From Castor canadensis (taxonomy: Eukaryota; Chordata; Mammalia; Rodentia; Castoridae): a stretch of DNA of 64,000 nucleotides. Shown in pieces: positions 1-11,552 of this stretch. The notes beneath the pieces are model-generated. The model worked only from the letters and a program-made list of their open reading frames with translations, searched no databases and was not told the DNA's origin. The position numbers were made by a program, and so were the translations under genes. The stretch lies in contig NC_133389.1 of assembly GCF_047511655.1 (NCBI RefSeq), positions 152,721,973 through 152,785,972 of the forward strand, written 5' to 3'. The stretch's first letter is position 1. Each line of letters begins with the position of its first letter.

Positions 1-285
1 GAATTAACCTAGAAGGTAACACCCACGCACAGGAAATCAATGTGAGTCAATGCCCTGTATAGGTATCCTTATCTCAACCAGCAAAACCCCTTGTTCCTTC
101 CTATTATTGCTTATACTCTCTCTACAACAAAATTAGAGATAAGGGCAAAATAGTTTCTGCTGGGTATTGAGGGGGGGGGAGCGGGAGGGGGTGGAGTGGG
201 TGGTAAGGGAGGGGGTGGGGGCAGGGGGGAGAAATGAACCAAGCCTTGTATGCACATATGAATAATAAAAGAAAAATGAAAAAAA
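1..285 (+). mobile_element. L1 3' end (3' UTR and A-rich tail), start cut by the window edge
   Basis: Typical rodent L1 3' UTR, ending with a G-rich polypurine block (171-229, capable of G-quadruplex folding), TGCACATATGAATAATAAA and an A-rich tail. It matches 2248-2500 closely, so this window begins inside one L1 and passes straight into a second. Confidence 0.85.
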
Positions 286-286
286 A

Positions 287-2515
287 ATACCCTATTTGCA
301 GACATGATCCTATACCTTAAAGACCCAAAAAACTCTACTCAGAAGCTCCTAGACACCATCAATAGCTACAGCAAGGTAGCAGGATATAAAATCAAATAGA
401 AAAATCATTAGCATTTCTATACACTAATAATGATCAAACTGAAAAAGAATATATGAAAACAATTCCATTTACAATAGCCTCAAAAAAAATCAAATACCTA
501 TGTATAAACCTAACAAAAGATGTGAACGACCTCTACAAGGAAAACTATAAACTTCTGAAGAAAGAGATTGAGGAAGACTATAGAAAGTGGAAAGATCTCC
601 CATGCTCATGGATTGGTAGAATCAGCATAGTAAAAATATCTATATTCCCAAAAGTAACCTACAATGTTTAATGCAATTCCCATCAAAATTCCAATGACAT
701 TTATTAAAGAGATTGAAAAATCTACCGTTAAATTTATATGGAAACACAAGAGGCCACGAATAGCCAAGGCAATACTCAGTCAAAAGAACAATGCTGGAGG
801 TATCACGATACCTGACTTCAAACTATATTACAAAGCAGTAACAATAAAAACAGCATGGTACCAGCACAAAAGCAGACATGAAGACCAGTGGAACAGAATA
901 GAGGACCCAGATATGAAGCCACACAACTGTAACCAACTTGTCTTTGACAAAGGCGCTAAAAATATACGATGGAGAAAAAGCAGCCTCTTAAACAAAAACT
1001 GCTGGGAAAACTGGTTAGCAGTCTGCAAAAAACTGAAACTAGATCCATGTATATCACCCTATACCAAGATTAACTCAAAATGGATCAAGGACCTTAATAT
1101 CAGACCACAAACTCTAAAGGTGATACAGGAAAGAGTAGGAAATACTCTGGAGTTAGTAGGTATAGGTAAGAACTTTCTCAATGGAACCCTAGCAGCACAG
1201 GATCTAAGAGATGGCATAGATAAATGGGACTTCATAAAACTAAAAAGCTTCTGCTCATCAAAAGAAATGGTCTCTAAACTGAAGAGAACACCCACAGAGT
1301 GGGAGAAAATATTTGCCAGCCATGCATCAGACAAAGGACTGATAACCAGAATATATAGGGAACTGAAAAAACTAAATTCTCCCAAAACTAATGAACCAAT
1401 AAAGAAATGGGCAAGTGAACTAAACAGAACTTTGTCAAAAGAAGAAATTCAAATGGCCAAAAAGCACATGAAAAAATGCTCACCATCTCTAGGAATAAAG
1501 GAAATGCAAATTAAAGCCACACTAAGATTCCACCTCACCCCTGTTAGAATAGCCATCATTAGCAACACCACCACCAACAGGTATTGGCGAGGATGTGGGG
1601 AAAAAGGAGCCCTCTTACACTGTTGGTGGGAACGTAAACTAGTACAACCACTCTGGAAAAAAATTTGGTTGGTACTTAAAAAGCTAAACATTGATCTACA
1701 TTTGATCCAGCAATGCCACTCTTGGGGATATCCCCAAAAGACTGTGACACAGGTTACTCCAGAGGCACCTGCACACCCATGTTTATTGCAGCACTATTCA
1801 CAATAGCCAAGTTATGGAAACAGCCAAGATGCCCCAGCACTGACGAATGGGGCATCTTGGCTGTTTCCAAGAAGAAAATGTGGTATCTATACACAATGGA
1901 ATTTTATGCAGCCATGAAGAAGAACGAAATGTTATCATTCGCTGGTAGATGGATGGAATTGGAGAACATCTTTCTGAGTGAGGTTAGCCTGGCCCAAAAG
2001 ACCAAAAATCGTATGTTCTCCCTCATATGTGGACATTAGATCAAGGGCAAACACAACAAGGGGATTAGACTATAAGCACATGATAAAAGCGAGAGCACAC
2101 AAGGAAGGGGTGAGGATAGTTAAGACACCTATAAAATTAGTTAGGATTTGTTGTCCTCAATGCAGAGAAACCACAGCAGATACCTTAAAGCAACTGAGGC
2201 CAATAGGAAAAGGGGACCAGGAACTAGAGAAAAGGTGAGATCAAAAAGAATTAACCTAGAAGGTAACACACACGCACAGGAAATCAATGTGAGTCAATGC
2301 CCTGTATAGCTATCCTTATCTCAACTAGCAAAAACCCTTGTTCCTTCCTATTATTGCTTATACTCTCTCTACAACAAAATTAGAAATAAGGGCAAAATAG
2401 TTTCTGCTGAGTATTGAGGGGTTGGGGAGGGGAGAGAAGGGCTGTAACGAAGGGAGTGGGGGGAGAAATGACCCAAGCAATGTATGCACATATGAATAAT
2501 AAATAAATAAATAAA
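287..2515 (+). mobile_element. 5'-truncated L1 with ORF2 C-terminal region and 3' UTR
   Basis: Starts within ORF2 and runs through the reverse transcriptase C-terminal region and Cys-rich end, to a G-rich 3' UTR and an (AATA)n tail. The frame 453-671 shifts to 664-1806, so ORF2 is broken by a frameshift near 665. The second frame (380 codons) is otherwise open, so the copy is fairly young. A perfect 22-base inverted repeat at 1815-1869 replaces the usual sequence. It has no endonuclease domain or promoter and cannot move. Confidence 0.9.
1815..1869. repeat. Perfect 22-base inverted repeat with 11-base loop inside L1
   Basis: Left arm 1815-1836 (TGGAAACAGCCAAGATGCCC + CA), loop 1837-1847, right arm 1848-1869 as the exact reverse complement. 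L1 elements normally carry only the left arm here and then continue to AAGAAAATGTGG, so the right arm looks like a snap-back copy. Confidence 0.9.
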
Positions 2516-2662
2516 TATGGTCTAAATTTATAATTACAATTTAAAAAAGAAATGGACAAAAGGATTAATGCTATTTACGTTAATCTTGGTTAGATAGCAA
2601 ATGTGATGGAATTGTTATGATTTTGCAATTATTGGTTAAATAATCCTTTTTTCTTTTTTCAG

Positions 2663-2797
2663 CGGAAAGGGTGAACACAGTGCACACTACCACAAATTAT
2701 GCAGTTGAGTTACCCACATTTGGGGAAATTGCAGGGGTCAGCATATCTGGAGTGCAATGGGAAAAACACATTCATGATCATGGTATTCTCCCACCAG
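2663..2797 (+). other. Unidentified splice-flanked open block
   Basis: A 135-base stretch with a strong acceptor (long T/C tract, then cag at 2660-2662) and a strong donor (CCAG|gtaagt). It is open in one frame throughout, with residues including NYAVELPTFGEIAG and QWEKHIHDHGILPPG. It lies between L1 and a retrocopy on the plus strand, opposite to the expected ICA1L direction. I do not recognise the peptide and found no partner exons. It may be an exon of an unannotated transcript, a pseudogene piece or chance. Confidence 0.3.
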
Positions 2798-2911
2798 GTA
2801 AGTATGGTCAGATAAGTTTATTTGGCCATTCTATTTTGGTAGATATTTGTTAGTTTCTAATTTTTGCTTTTTAATAATACTTTGAAGTGAAGAAAGTGTA
2901 CATGAACTTTT

Positions 2912-3498
2912 TCTTTTTTTCTTTTTTTTGGCCTTACAAGGCAGAGACTTTAATTTAAAAACAGAGGGAATAGGGTAGAAAAACAAAGTGGGTTTTCCTA
3001 GGTGGGCAGGTTTTCAAACACACTTATTTTCTTCTGCAGCCACAAAAGAGGAAAAAAAAAATACGTTGCAAATGAAATCAAGAAGACAGCCCAAATTTTC
3101 CCGAATCCATACCAACCCCTTTACCCCAACTCCACCCGCCAGTGGCTATGGTGGCTGACTCGCCTCTAACTTGAAACCTGGTCAGCCTGCGCCGGGTCCT
3201 GGGTGCACCCGCAACGCTCTCGCAAGCTCGGGTCCTCGAGAAGCCGAGTTTCTGTGGCCAAATTTTGGGATAAAAGTGGCCTGGAGGGAGATGAGAATGG
3301 AGACCAGCATCCGGATGGCACCCCCACCCTCACTCCACCGGTCTTCCCCTTCTCTGCCCCTTGAGTCCTATGTGTTCCCTGCCGCAGGAAGGGGTAGCAG
3401 AGAGGGCTCAGCGGAGGGGACCGTGAGTGCCCCGGCGAGAGTGGCTTAGCTGCAAGTGGCAAGGAAAGTGAAGTGCACGGAGCCGAAGGGTGCCATAT
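2912..3498 (-). pseudogene. Processed retrocopy of an unknown transcript
   Basis: About 585 bases on the minus strand with three retrocopy hallmarks: a 3' A-tract (the T/C-run at 2912-2929), an ATTAAA signal (2954-2949) about 20 bases before the tail, and near-identical flanking duplications (ATGAACTTTT at 2902-2911 and 3499-3508). The 5' two thirds are CpG-rich, like the first exon of a housekeeping gene. I cannot name the source. A 98-codon frame (3462-3166) exists but may be fortuitous. Confidence 0.6.
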
Positions 3499-3639
3499 AT
3501 GAACTTTTATACATTACTGTCATTTCCTTAGGAAAATTTTCTATAGTTATAATTGCTATGTCAGATGAATACAATTTAATAAAAATTCTCAGATATGCAA
3601 AGCTTCAGCTCTACACCCTTCTTTAAAGATCAAATAAAT

Positions 3640-3865
3640 AGCTGGGTACCAATGGCTCACATCTGTAATCCTAGTTACTCAGGAGGAAGAGATCAGGAGA
3701 ATCATGGTTCCAGACCAGCCCAAGTACATGGTTCTCCAGACCTTATCTTGAAACTACCCAACACAACACAGGTTTGGCAGAATGGCTTAAGTAGTAGAGT
3801 ACCTGCCTAGCAAGTATGAGGCCCTGAGTTCAAACACCAGTGCTGTCAAAAAAAACTCAAAAAAC
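3640..3865 (+). repeat. Composite SINE (B1-like head + ID-like tail)
   Basis: Head with CTCACATCTGTAATCCTAG, tail with GCAGAATGGCTTAAGTAG and GAGTTCAAACACCAG, A-rich end. Confidence 0.85.
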
Positions 3866-4584
3866 AAAAAGATCAAATGAATATACTTTAATATCCAATA
3901 AACCAATAGAAATGAAAGCCTTAGATATAGAAGAGGTATGTTATAAAAATAAATACAGATAGATATCATAAAACTGACATCTGAGTTACTGCTATTAACA
4001 TAGTCAACAGGGCTATCCATATAAGGACATGCAAATATGAAAAGTATTCTTAAGAAGATGTTTAAAAAGGAACAACAATAATATTTTGACTCTGAAGCCC
4101 AAATTATTCCAACAAACTGAGAATAGGAACAAAAGGGCAGTGTGTGACTCATTCACCATCTCCAGAAATACTAGCATACTCCTCATGCCAGTAAAGAAAC
4201 AGAGGTTCTTTTCCTTTTTACTTTGAAGCACTTACTAATTAAATAAAATGGGATGTCTAATTTCTAAATTGCTAGGAGCAAAACAAGACAGAAAGACAAA
4301 CTTTAGCAAAAAGCAAAAGCCCAGAGTAAGATTAGAGTAGGAGGAGTAAGACAATATATCAGTGTAAACTGAAATACCAGAATAAGATCAGTTATATAAA
4401 ATGATAAACATAAACTTCCTTTTAAATATAAAGGATTTAAAGACATGAAACATTAAGAAACAAAATCCAAGTATATGCTATTTGAGATCTACCTAAAACA
4501 AAGTGACATGGAAGGAATAAAAATGAAGGTATGGGTTAAGATACACCAAATAAATACAAAGAAAATTAAATAAAAAAAGCCACA

Positions 4585-4800
4585 TTAGCCTGGTGCCAGT
4601 GCCTCACGCCTATAATCCTCGCTGCTCTGGAGGCAGAGATCGGGAAGGCTCCCCAATCTGGGGAAATAGTTCATGAAACCCTAACTTGAAAACACCAAAC
4701 ACTTGAGTAGAGTGTCTAAAGTGGTAGAGTGCCTATCTAGCAAGTGTAAAGCTCTGAGTTCAAACTCTAGTACCACCATTAAAACAAAAACAAACAAAAA
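4585..4800 (+). repeat. Composite SINE
   Basis: Head CCTCACGCCTATAATCCTC, tail GTGGTAGAGTGCC and GAGTTCAAACTC, ending in (CAAAA)n. Confidence 0.8.
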
Positions 4801-5834
4801 GAATAGCCACATTAACATCAGGCAAAGTAAATGTAAATAAAAAGCATAAGACAGAACAAAGATATGCTTAAAGTGCATAGGTGGCCTCTTGCACATATTC
4901 TCTGAATATTCTCCTTTGGACAACATCCTAGATCCCTGGGCAGTGTAGATTAGTCACGGTTTAATTGTTGATCCTCATATGCTATCCTGGGAAACTCGGC
5001 TGGACATAGTCTGGAATAGAAAATAGAGTTTGATCTTGAGTTTATAGGGATGTAAGTATATTATACTATTGGACACATAAATGCATCATGCGGGAAACAT
5101 GCACCTTTTTCTTCCCTTCCCATTTCTGTCTGATTTGCATTGCTCTCAAATGGCTTCAGTTCCCCACTCCCACCAAGATTTCATAGCAGTTATGAGGGGT
5201 GGTCTGAAGCTATGACAAACCACTGATCTCTTCTACTAAGTTGACTGCAGGCTTAGGCCTGAGCATTGGGAGGCACACTTTCCTAGTCAGTTTCCTGATG
5301 CTGATGTAGCTCAGACAAAACACTCCTGTCTCATTATCACTTCAGGAAGAGTAGCTGACCTGACAGAAATTTGGCAGCACTAAACTTGGCTCTTCCCTTT
5401 TCTCTCTGAAAGCTGTGGTGCCTGCACAAAGCACATATTCCCTGGCAAGGGGAGATGAGTGGCTGGGAGGGTAAATCTGCGAAAGATGAGGTTGATATTT
5501 GTGGATTTTAATCTGAGGGCATGTTAAATCTGCTTGCCACAAGGTGGCAATGACTTGAGATAACAAATGTCAGAGTTTGAGGTTGGCAGAATCACCAGAA
5601 ATTTAGGAGTGTTATCAGAGAGGGTAGACAGCAAAGAGGAAGTGTTCCCCAAAATCTGTATACAAAGTCCTCCTAGACCTGTATGATCACTAAACTAAAT
5701 GTGAGGAAGGGGAAGAGACCTGAAAGATGAAATGATTAAGTGAAGATTTCAGCTGCTACTACTGTAGAGGACGTGGAATGTGTGGAGTTTGAGTTCAGCT
5801 AAATTGGACTTTTTTCTAATACAGAAGTCCTTCA

Positions 5835-6045
5835 GGCTGGGCGCAAGTAGCTCACAATTGTAATCCTAACTACTCAGGAGGCAGAGATTACCAGGATAGA
5901 GGTTTGAAGCCAGCCTGCAAGCAAATAGTTCGCAAGACCCTATCTTGAAAATACCCATCACTAAAAGGGCTGGTGGAGTGGCTCAAAGTGAAGGCCCTGA
6001 GTTTTAAGCACCAGTAACACAAAAAGGAAAAAAAAATATCCTTCA
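5835..6045 (+). repeat. Composite SINE
   Basis: Head GTAATCCTAACTACTCAGG, linker TAGTTCGCAAGACCCTATC, tail GGCTGGTGGAGTGGCTCAA with A-rich end. Confidence 0.85.
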
Positions 6046-6162
6046 GAGAAGCAAATAGTCTCTCACATGTATCATTCAAAATTCCAAGTAACCAATCAGA
6101 AACACTAGACAAACATGAAAATTTCCTCCTCCAGGAGGAAAAAGTCAATTAAAACAGACCCC

Positions 6163-6535
6163 AGGACTGGAGGTGTGGCTCAAGTGGTAAAGCACCTGCT
6201 TTGCAAGCATGATGATCTGAGTTTAAACCCCAGTTCCACCAAAACAAAACAAAACATACCCCAAAGGTTTTGCAGATATTGCAATAAATATCACAAACAT
6301 ATACAAAAACTGAAAGTAGAACTGACAGAAAATATTAAAATAAAACAAGTGAGAGTCTCCAGTTACAAAGGTCAATAACTACAATTAAAAATTGTCTGGC
6401 TAGCTGGGCTTGGTGTACACACTTAGAATCCCAGCACTCAGGAGGCTAGGGTAAGAAGATTCTGAGTTTAAGGCCAGCTACATAGTAGTTCCAGGTCAGC
6501 CTATAGTACGTAACCAGACCCCATTTCAAAAATAT
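6163..6535 (+). repeat. ID-like SINE and B1-like SINE, adjacent
   Basis: An ID-like unit at 6163-6260 (GTGGCTCAAGTGGTAAAGC) ends in CAAAA repeats. A B1-like unit at 6405-6535 has AATCCCAGCACTCAGGAGG. Confidence 0.75.
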
Positions 6536-6639
6536 ATGAAGGAAAGAGTAAGTAAATACAAATTTAAAGCAAAAGGCCCATTTTCTTATAAAAACCTCAG
6601 AGAATTCATGGTCGTTACTTTTAGAAATGCTAATAGTCA

Positions 6640-6830
6640 GCCTGCTGCGTAGCTCAGTGGTAAATCTGTTTTTCTTTTGGCAGTACTGGAGATTGAACTC
6701 TGGGCCTTGCATTTGCTAGTGTTCTTGGGCTCTGCCACTTGAGCCATACCTCCAGCAGTGGTAAGGTAATTGCCTACCATGGGTGTGGCCCTAGATTCAA
6801 TGTCCCCCCCTAAAAAAATAAAGAAGAAGA
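6640..6830 (+). repeat. Old ID-like SINE split by a younger minus-strand ID-like SINE
   Basis: The outer unit (GCGTAGCTCAGTGGTAA ... GGTAATTGCCTACC) is interrupted at 6664-6755 by a minus-strand unit. The insertion is bracketed by CAGTGGTAA at 6655-6663 and 6756-6764. Confidence 0.8.
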
Positions 6831-6849
6831 AAAAGATGAAGAAATGTAT

Positions 6850-7020
6850 ACCGTCTCATGAATGACTGGATAAAGAAAATGTGGTATAACAGAATCCTAT
6901 TTAGCCATAAAAAAGAAATTCTGTCATTTGTGACAACATGAATAAACCCAGAAGACAATACGCTATGTGAAATGAGCCAGGCACAGGAATCAAAATACAG
7001 CAACATAGATCTTCCAGTCT
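6850..7020 (+). mobile_element. Old L1 3' fragment
   Basis: Contains the L1-typical order GACTGGATAAAGAAAATGTGG, CCTATTTAGCCATAAAAAAG, GACAACATGAATAAACC and GTGAAATGAGCCAGGCACAG. Too diverged for subfamily assignment. Confidence 0.7.
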
Positions 7021-8879
7021 CTTTCTGTGATTCTGCAGCTGATATCATGCTGTCTTCTCTTCCTCTGCCCTTTCTGCTTCTCTCTTCTCACAAGAACCCC
7101 ACAATTACACTGAACCCACCCAGACAACCCAGAAGAATATTCCCATTTCAAACTCTTTCATCACATCTGCAATCTCCGCTTTGCCACATATTCACAGGTT
7201 TCAGGAATTAGGACAGGGACATCTTTGGAAAGCTCTTATTCTATCCACTGAACCTCTATTGTTTTTCTCTATTGTTTAGCAAAATAATAGGCTCAAGTAA
7301 TATCCTTAGGAAAGACACTTGGAAGTCCTTGTATGCTTCAAATGGCCTTGTTTTGACCTTCCAGTGGAGAACTGGGGAGAGGTCTTCTCTCCTTGAGTTC
7401 TAACATTGGTTTCATGATGGGAATTTTCATGCTACTGTATTGTTCTTTTGAAGGTGGTCTGTACTATTTCTCTAGAAGATTTCAGGATCTTTTTATTCCC
7501 AGAGGTGTGAAATTTCACAATGGTATGTGTAGATTTTCTGTGAAGCAAAGCACTTCAAATTCATGGCATACAGCAATAATCCTTTCATTATGTTCACGGA
7601 ATTTCCGGGCCACAGCTTGGAGGGGGTATTGAACAGATGGAGTTAATTCAAACACCTGGTTGGCAGGAGAATGCTGCAATCACTTGGTTTTCCATTCACA
7701 TGTCTCCGCTGCTTGGGCTGAGATGATTCAAGACAGTGCTCAGCAGGCACTAAGAGCTAGAGCAGGTCCTCCTCAGCTTTCCTGGGTCATGGAATTGTTA
7801 GAGCAAGGCAGCTCTGGTCCAAGACGGATCATCCTGAGAGGAAGCCTCCAAAGATGGCAGTCCATTTCTCTTCAAGTGACTCACTTAATTTCTTTAGAGA
7901 ATAACCTTGTTTCTTTCCATGTGTAGGAACAATTCAGCTAGATTCTTTTGGCTTGATGTTTGGAGTGTGGGAGAAAGTTGACTGAGAGGTTAGTTTAGCT
8001 TTCCTGTTGTTAACCCTTAGGTCAGCCAAGGAGACTGCCTGCCTTCACTCTAGAAGCTCACTGCCTGCCTGTTCTACACTGTTTCTCTAGTTCAGAAGTG
8101 CTAACATATTTTATGTTCTAAAAGTTCCCTCTGGCATTCTGCTCACCTAAGCTTGTGTGTTTTCATTTTATTTTGTTTATTTGCCTGCATTATTATTATT
8201 ATCATTTCAGTGATACAAAGGAAGTAAGGGCCAGTGCAGATTTTCTTATTTATGCCTTTGGTAATTTGTTACCCTTTCTTCCTTCCTTCTGGAACTTATA
8301 TCATACATATACTAGACCTTCTTGATCTATCCTGTAAGGCTTGTCACTTTTCGCTCATGTGGTTTGCTGAAGTCTTTGGTTCCTCTTTGTAGGCTGCTCA
8401 TAACACAGCACCTGAATTTCCCCAAGCTGAGTGATCCAAAATAGAATAACACTGTATTGCTGTTTATGACATAACCTCTGGCCTATCATTTCCATTTTAT
8501 TCCCTAGGAGTGAATCACTAAGGTGAGCCCACAAGTCCAGAGTATGACTACCAGGTGCAGGGATCAGCAAGCAGGGGTATTGTGGAGGGTGGATAACACA
8601 CAGTCCCTCCCTCCTCCTTATCCCAAGGCTGGGAGAAACAAGGAAAGATGAAAAAGGACTTGTGTAGGCAACAGACAGTATACCTGATCCTTCATTTCAA
8701 GTCACGAGCGCTCCAGGCAGGGCTAGATTATACTGAAGGGGGGGAGGTAGGAGAAAACTGAAATAAGAATCATTTTAATGGATTATTAATTTTTTGGATG
8801 AATAGGAATATGTTACAATATTGGTTTAGGAATGTTTTAATAACCCAAAATGACCATACCCATATATACTGCCAACTTA
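7021..8879. other. Gene-free stretch
   Basis: No gene found. About 7380-7900 has the feel of an old interspersed repeat (CACATGTCTCCGCTGCTTGG region), but I cannot name it. The rest is unique-looking sequence with short frames only. If ICA1L starts at 14.2 kb this is its first intron. Confidence 0.4.
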
Positions 8880-9944
8880 ATTGATAAATGTGTGTTTTGA
8901 CTGCTCCACCAAAAACCGTTCTCCCACATCACTCCCTTTGCTTAGAACTCTCTATTCCCTGAGAGACTACAATATTGAAACTAGGCCAATTAATAACCCT
9001 ATAGTGGCCTCTGAGTGTTCAAGTGGAAGGAAGAGTGACATGTTTCTCACTTTAAGTCTAATATTAGAAATTATTAACTTAGGAAGGCAGGTTGAAAGTC
9101 AAGATAGACTGAAAGCTAGGCCTCCTCTGCTGTGAATGTGAAAGTTCTTGAAGTAAAAGTGCCACCCCTATGAACACTCAACTGAAAAGAGAGAGAACCA
9201 GCCTTACTGCTGATATGGAGAAAGGTTTGGGGGTCTGGGTACATCAAAGCAGCCATAACATTCCCCTAGCTAAAGCCTATTCTTGGGCAAGGCCCTAACT
9301 CTCTCCGAGTCTCTAAAGGCAGAGAGAGGCGAGAAAGCTGCAGAGGGAAAGTCTGCAGCTAGCAGAGGTTGGTTCTTGTGGTTTAAGAAAAGAAGTCATC
9401 TCTAGAACCTAAAAGGACAAGCCCTAATGTAGAAGCTGCAGTGAGTTATTGAGACAAACTAGCTCAGATAACTGATGAAGGTGGCTGCACTACACAACTG
9501 ATTTCAATGTAGATGAAACGGCCTTCTGGTGGAAGAGATGCCATCTAGGACTTTCATAGCTAGAGAGGAGAAGTTTGCACCTGGCTTCATATGCCAGCCT
9601 GGCTCTCGTTAGGGGCTGATGCAGATTGAAGCCAATGCTTGTCTATCCTTCTGAAAATTCTGGCCTTATGAATGACACTAAGTCTACCCTGCCTATGCTT
9701 TATAAGTGAAAGGAGCCTGGATGACAGCATAGTGGTTCACTACATGGCTAACTGAATAGTTTAAGCCCACTATTGACACCTACTGTGTAGGCAAAACAAA
9801 GAGGTTACTTCCAGAATATGACTGTACTTGGTTGAAGAGGATAACCTTCCCGAATAGAGGAGGATGTTCTTCGGTCAAAAAACATACAAATGGCTGTGTT
9901 CTCCTGCTAGAACCTCCAAAGAAGCTCTTAAAATATTCCTGGTA

Positions 9945-10050
9945 AGCTGGGCACAGTGGTACGTGCCATAGTCCTAGCTCATCAGGAGGCCAAGGCAGGA
10001 GGACTGCTTGATTCCAGGAGCTTGAGGCCAGCTTAGGCAACAGTGAGACT
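9945..10050 (+). repeat. B1-like SINE inside Tigger1
   Basis: GCTGGGCACAGTGGTACGTG then CATCAGGAGGCCAAGGCAGG; the A-tail has mostly decayed. Confidence 0.7.
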
Positions 10051-10807
10051 CATTACTCATTAATGCACACTGAAAATACACCTCATCACCCTAGAGCTCT
10101 GTAGGACATGCATAAAATTAATGTTGCTTTCATGCCTATGAACACAACATCCATTCTGCATCCAACAATCAAGGAGTCATTTCAACTTTTAAGTCTTAAT
10201 ATCAAAGAAATACATTTCATGAGTCTAAAATAGTGATAGTCATAAATAGTGATTCCTCTGAATGACTTGGGAAAATTAAATTGAAAGCCTTCTGGGAAGA
10301 ATTCACCATTCTAGATGTTATTAAAAACATTCGTGAGTCGTGGAGAAAGATCAACATATCAACATTAACAGGAGTTTTGGAGTCGTTGACACCAACCCCC
10401 AAGTATGACTTTGAGGGGTTCATGTCTTCACTGCAGGAAGTAACTGCAGAGGTGGTGGAAGCAGCAAGAGAACTAGAATCAGAAGTGGAGACTGAGGCTT
10501 GAGACTGACTGGCTGCAAAGTCCTAATCAAGCTTTAGTGGTCAAGGAGTTGCTGCTTACGGATGTGCAAAGAAAGTGGTGGCTTGAGGTAGAATTTATCC
10601 CTGGTGAAGAAGCAGTGAACACTGTTGAAATGACAACAAAGGATTTAGAATACCACATAAATTTAGTTGCCAAGATAGCAGCAGGATTTGAGAGGATTCT
10701 ACGGGTAAAATGCTCTCAAACAGTGCTGCCGCTACAGAGAAATCTTTCTTGAAAGGAAGAATCAGTTGATGGGGCAAACTGCACTGATGTTAAGAAATTA
10801 CCACTGT

Positions 10808-10920
10808 ATAGCCAGGCATGGTGGTACATGCCTTTAATCTCAGCATTCACGAGTTGAGAGAGGAGGATTGTGAGTTCCAGGCCAACTTGAGCTGAGACCC
10901 TGTCTCAAAAGAAAAAAAAA
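10808..10920 (+). repeat. B1-like SINE inside Tigger1
   Basis: AGCCAGGCATGGTGGTACAT start, GAGACCCTGTCTCAAAAG end with A-run. Confidence 0.8.
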
Positions 10921-11126
10921 ATTGCCACAGCCATCTGAGCCTTGAGCAACCTCCACCTGATCAGTCAGCAGCCATCCAGGTAAGACCATCCACCAGCAAA
11001 AAGATTACAAATTGCTGAAGTCTCAGATACTATTAGCATTTCTCAGCAATGATGTATTTTAAAGTCTGTACACTACATTTTAGACAAATTCTATTGCACA
11101 CTTAATAGACTGCAGCATAAACATAA

Positions 11127-11317
11127 GTTTTTTTTTTTTTTGTGGTACTAAGGCTTGAATTCAAGGCCTACACCTTGAGCCATACCACCAGCCCTTTTTT
11201 GTTTTTTCAAGATAGGTCTGATGGAACTATTTGCCTGGGATGGCTTCAAATCGTGATTCTCCTGATCTTTGCTTCCTGAGTACCAAGGGTTACAGGCGTG
11301 AGCCACCAGTGCTTGGC
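11127..11317 (-). repeat. Composite SINE nested in Tigger1, with 9-base duplication
   Basis: Minus orientation, T-run at the left. TAAACATAA occurs at both edges (11118-11126, 11318-11326), and Tigger1 resumes exactly after it. Confidence 0.85.
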
Positions 11318-11552
11318 TAAACATAACTTTTACGTGTACTGGATTTCAGAAACCAAAAAATGTGTATGACTGACTTTATTGTGGTAGCCTGGAACTGAAT
11401 CCACAATATCTCTAAGGTATGTCTATTGAACACTGGGTTTGGGCCATAATCCCAAGAGATTATCCCCAAATCATAATCCTGAATATTGAAATCTCAAAAA
11501 AAAAAAATCAAAATCCCTGAAGTCTAAAATCCTGAAAGATCAAAATTCCCAA

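Larger units (their letters stand above)
8880..11425 (+). mobile_element. Tigger1 (TcMar-Tigger/pogo) DNA transposon fossil
   Basis: Nearly full-length Tigger1 related to the gene TIGD1. The transposase would begin at about 9006, where the usual ATG-GCC-TCT reads GTG-GCC-TCT. The remnant continues with CSSGRKSDMFLTL, the tract at about 9200-9800 matching the HTH and catalytic part, TAWMTAH-like DNA at 9710, and the C-terminal frames 10281-10502 (FWEEFTILDVIKNIRESW) and 10537-10752 ([15 protein letters not shown]). The 3' terminal region runs to a terminal-repeat-like GGTATG at about 11420. Frameshifts, stops and small deletions make it dead. Three SINEs have landed in it (about 9945, 10808, 11127). 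The 5' terminal repeat is not visible. Tigger1 is a mammalian fossil family. Confidence 0.88.

Noticed and set aside
171-229. G-rich block as a promoter or regulatory element
   Set aside because: It is the standard polypurine part of the L1 3' UTR, seen again at 2417-2465, 14340-14385 and 48170-48390.
6163-6260. tRNA gene candidates from tRNA-like words (GGTTCAAA-type)
   Set aside because: These are ID-like SINE tails with A-rich ends and no complete cloverleaf; no true tRNA gene was found.
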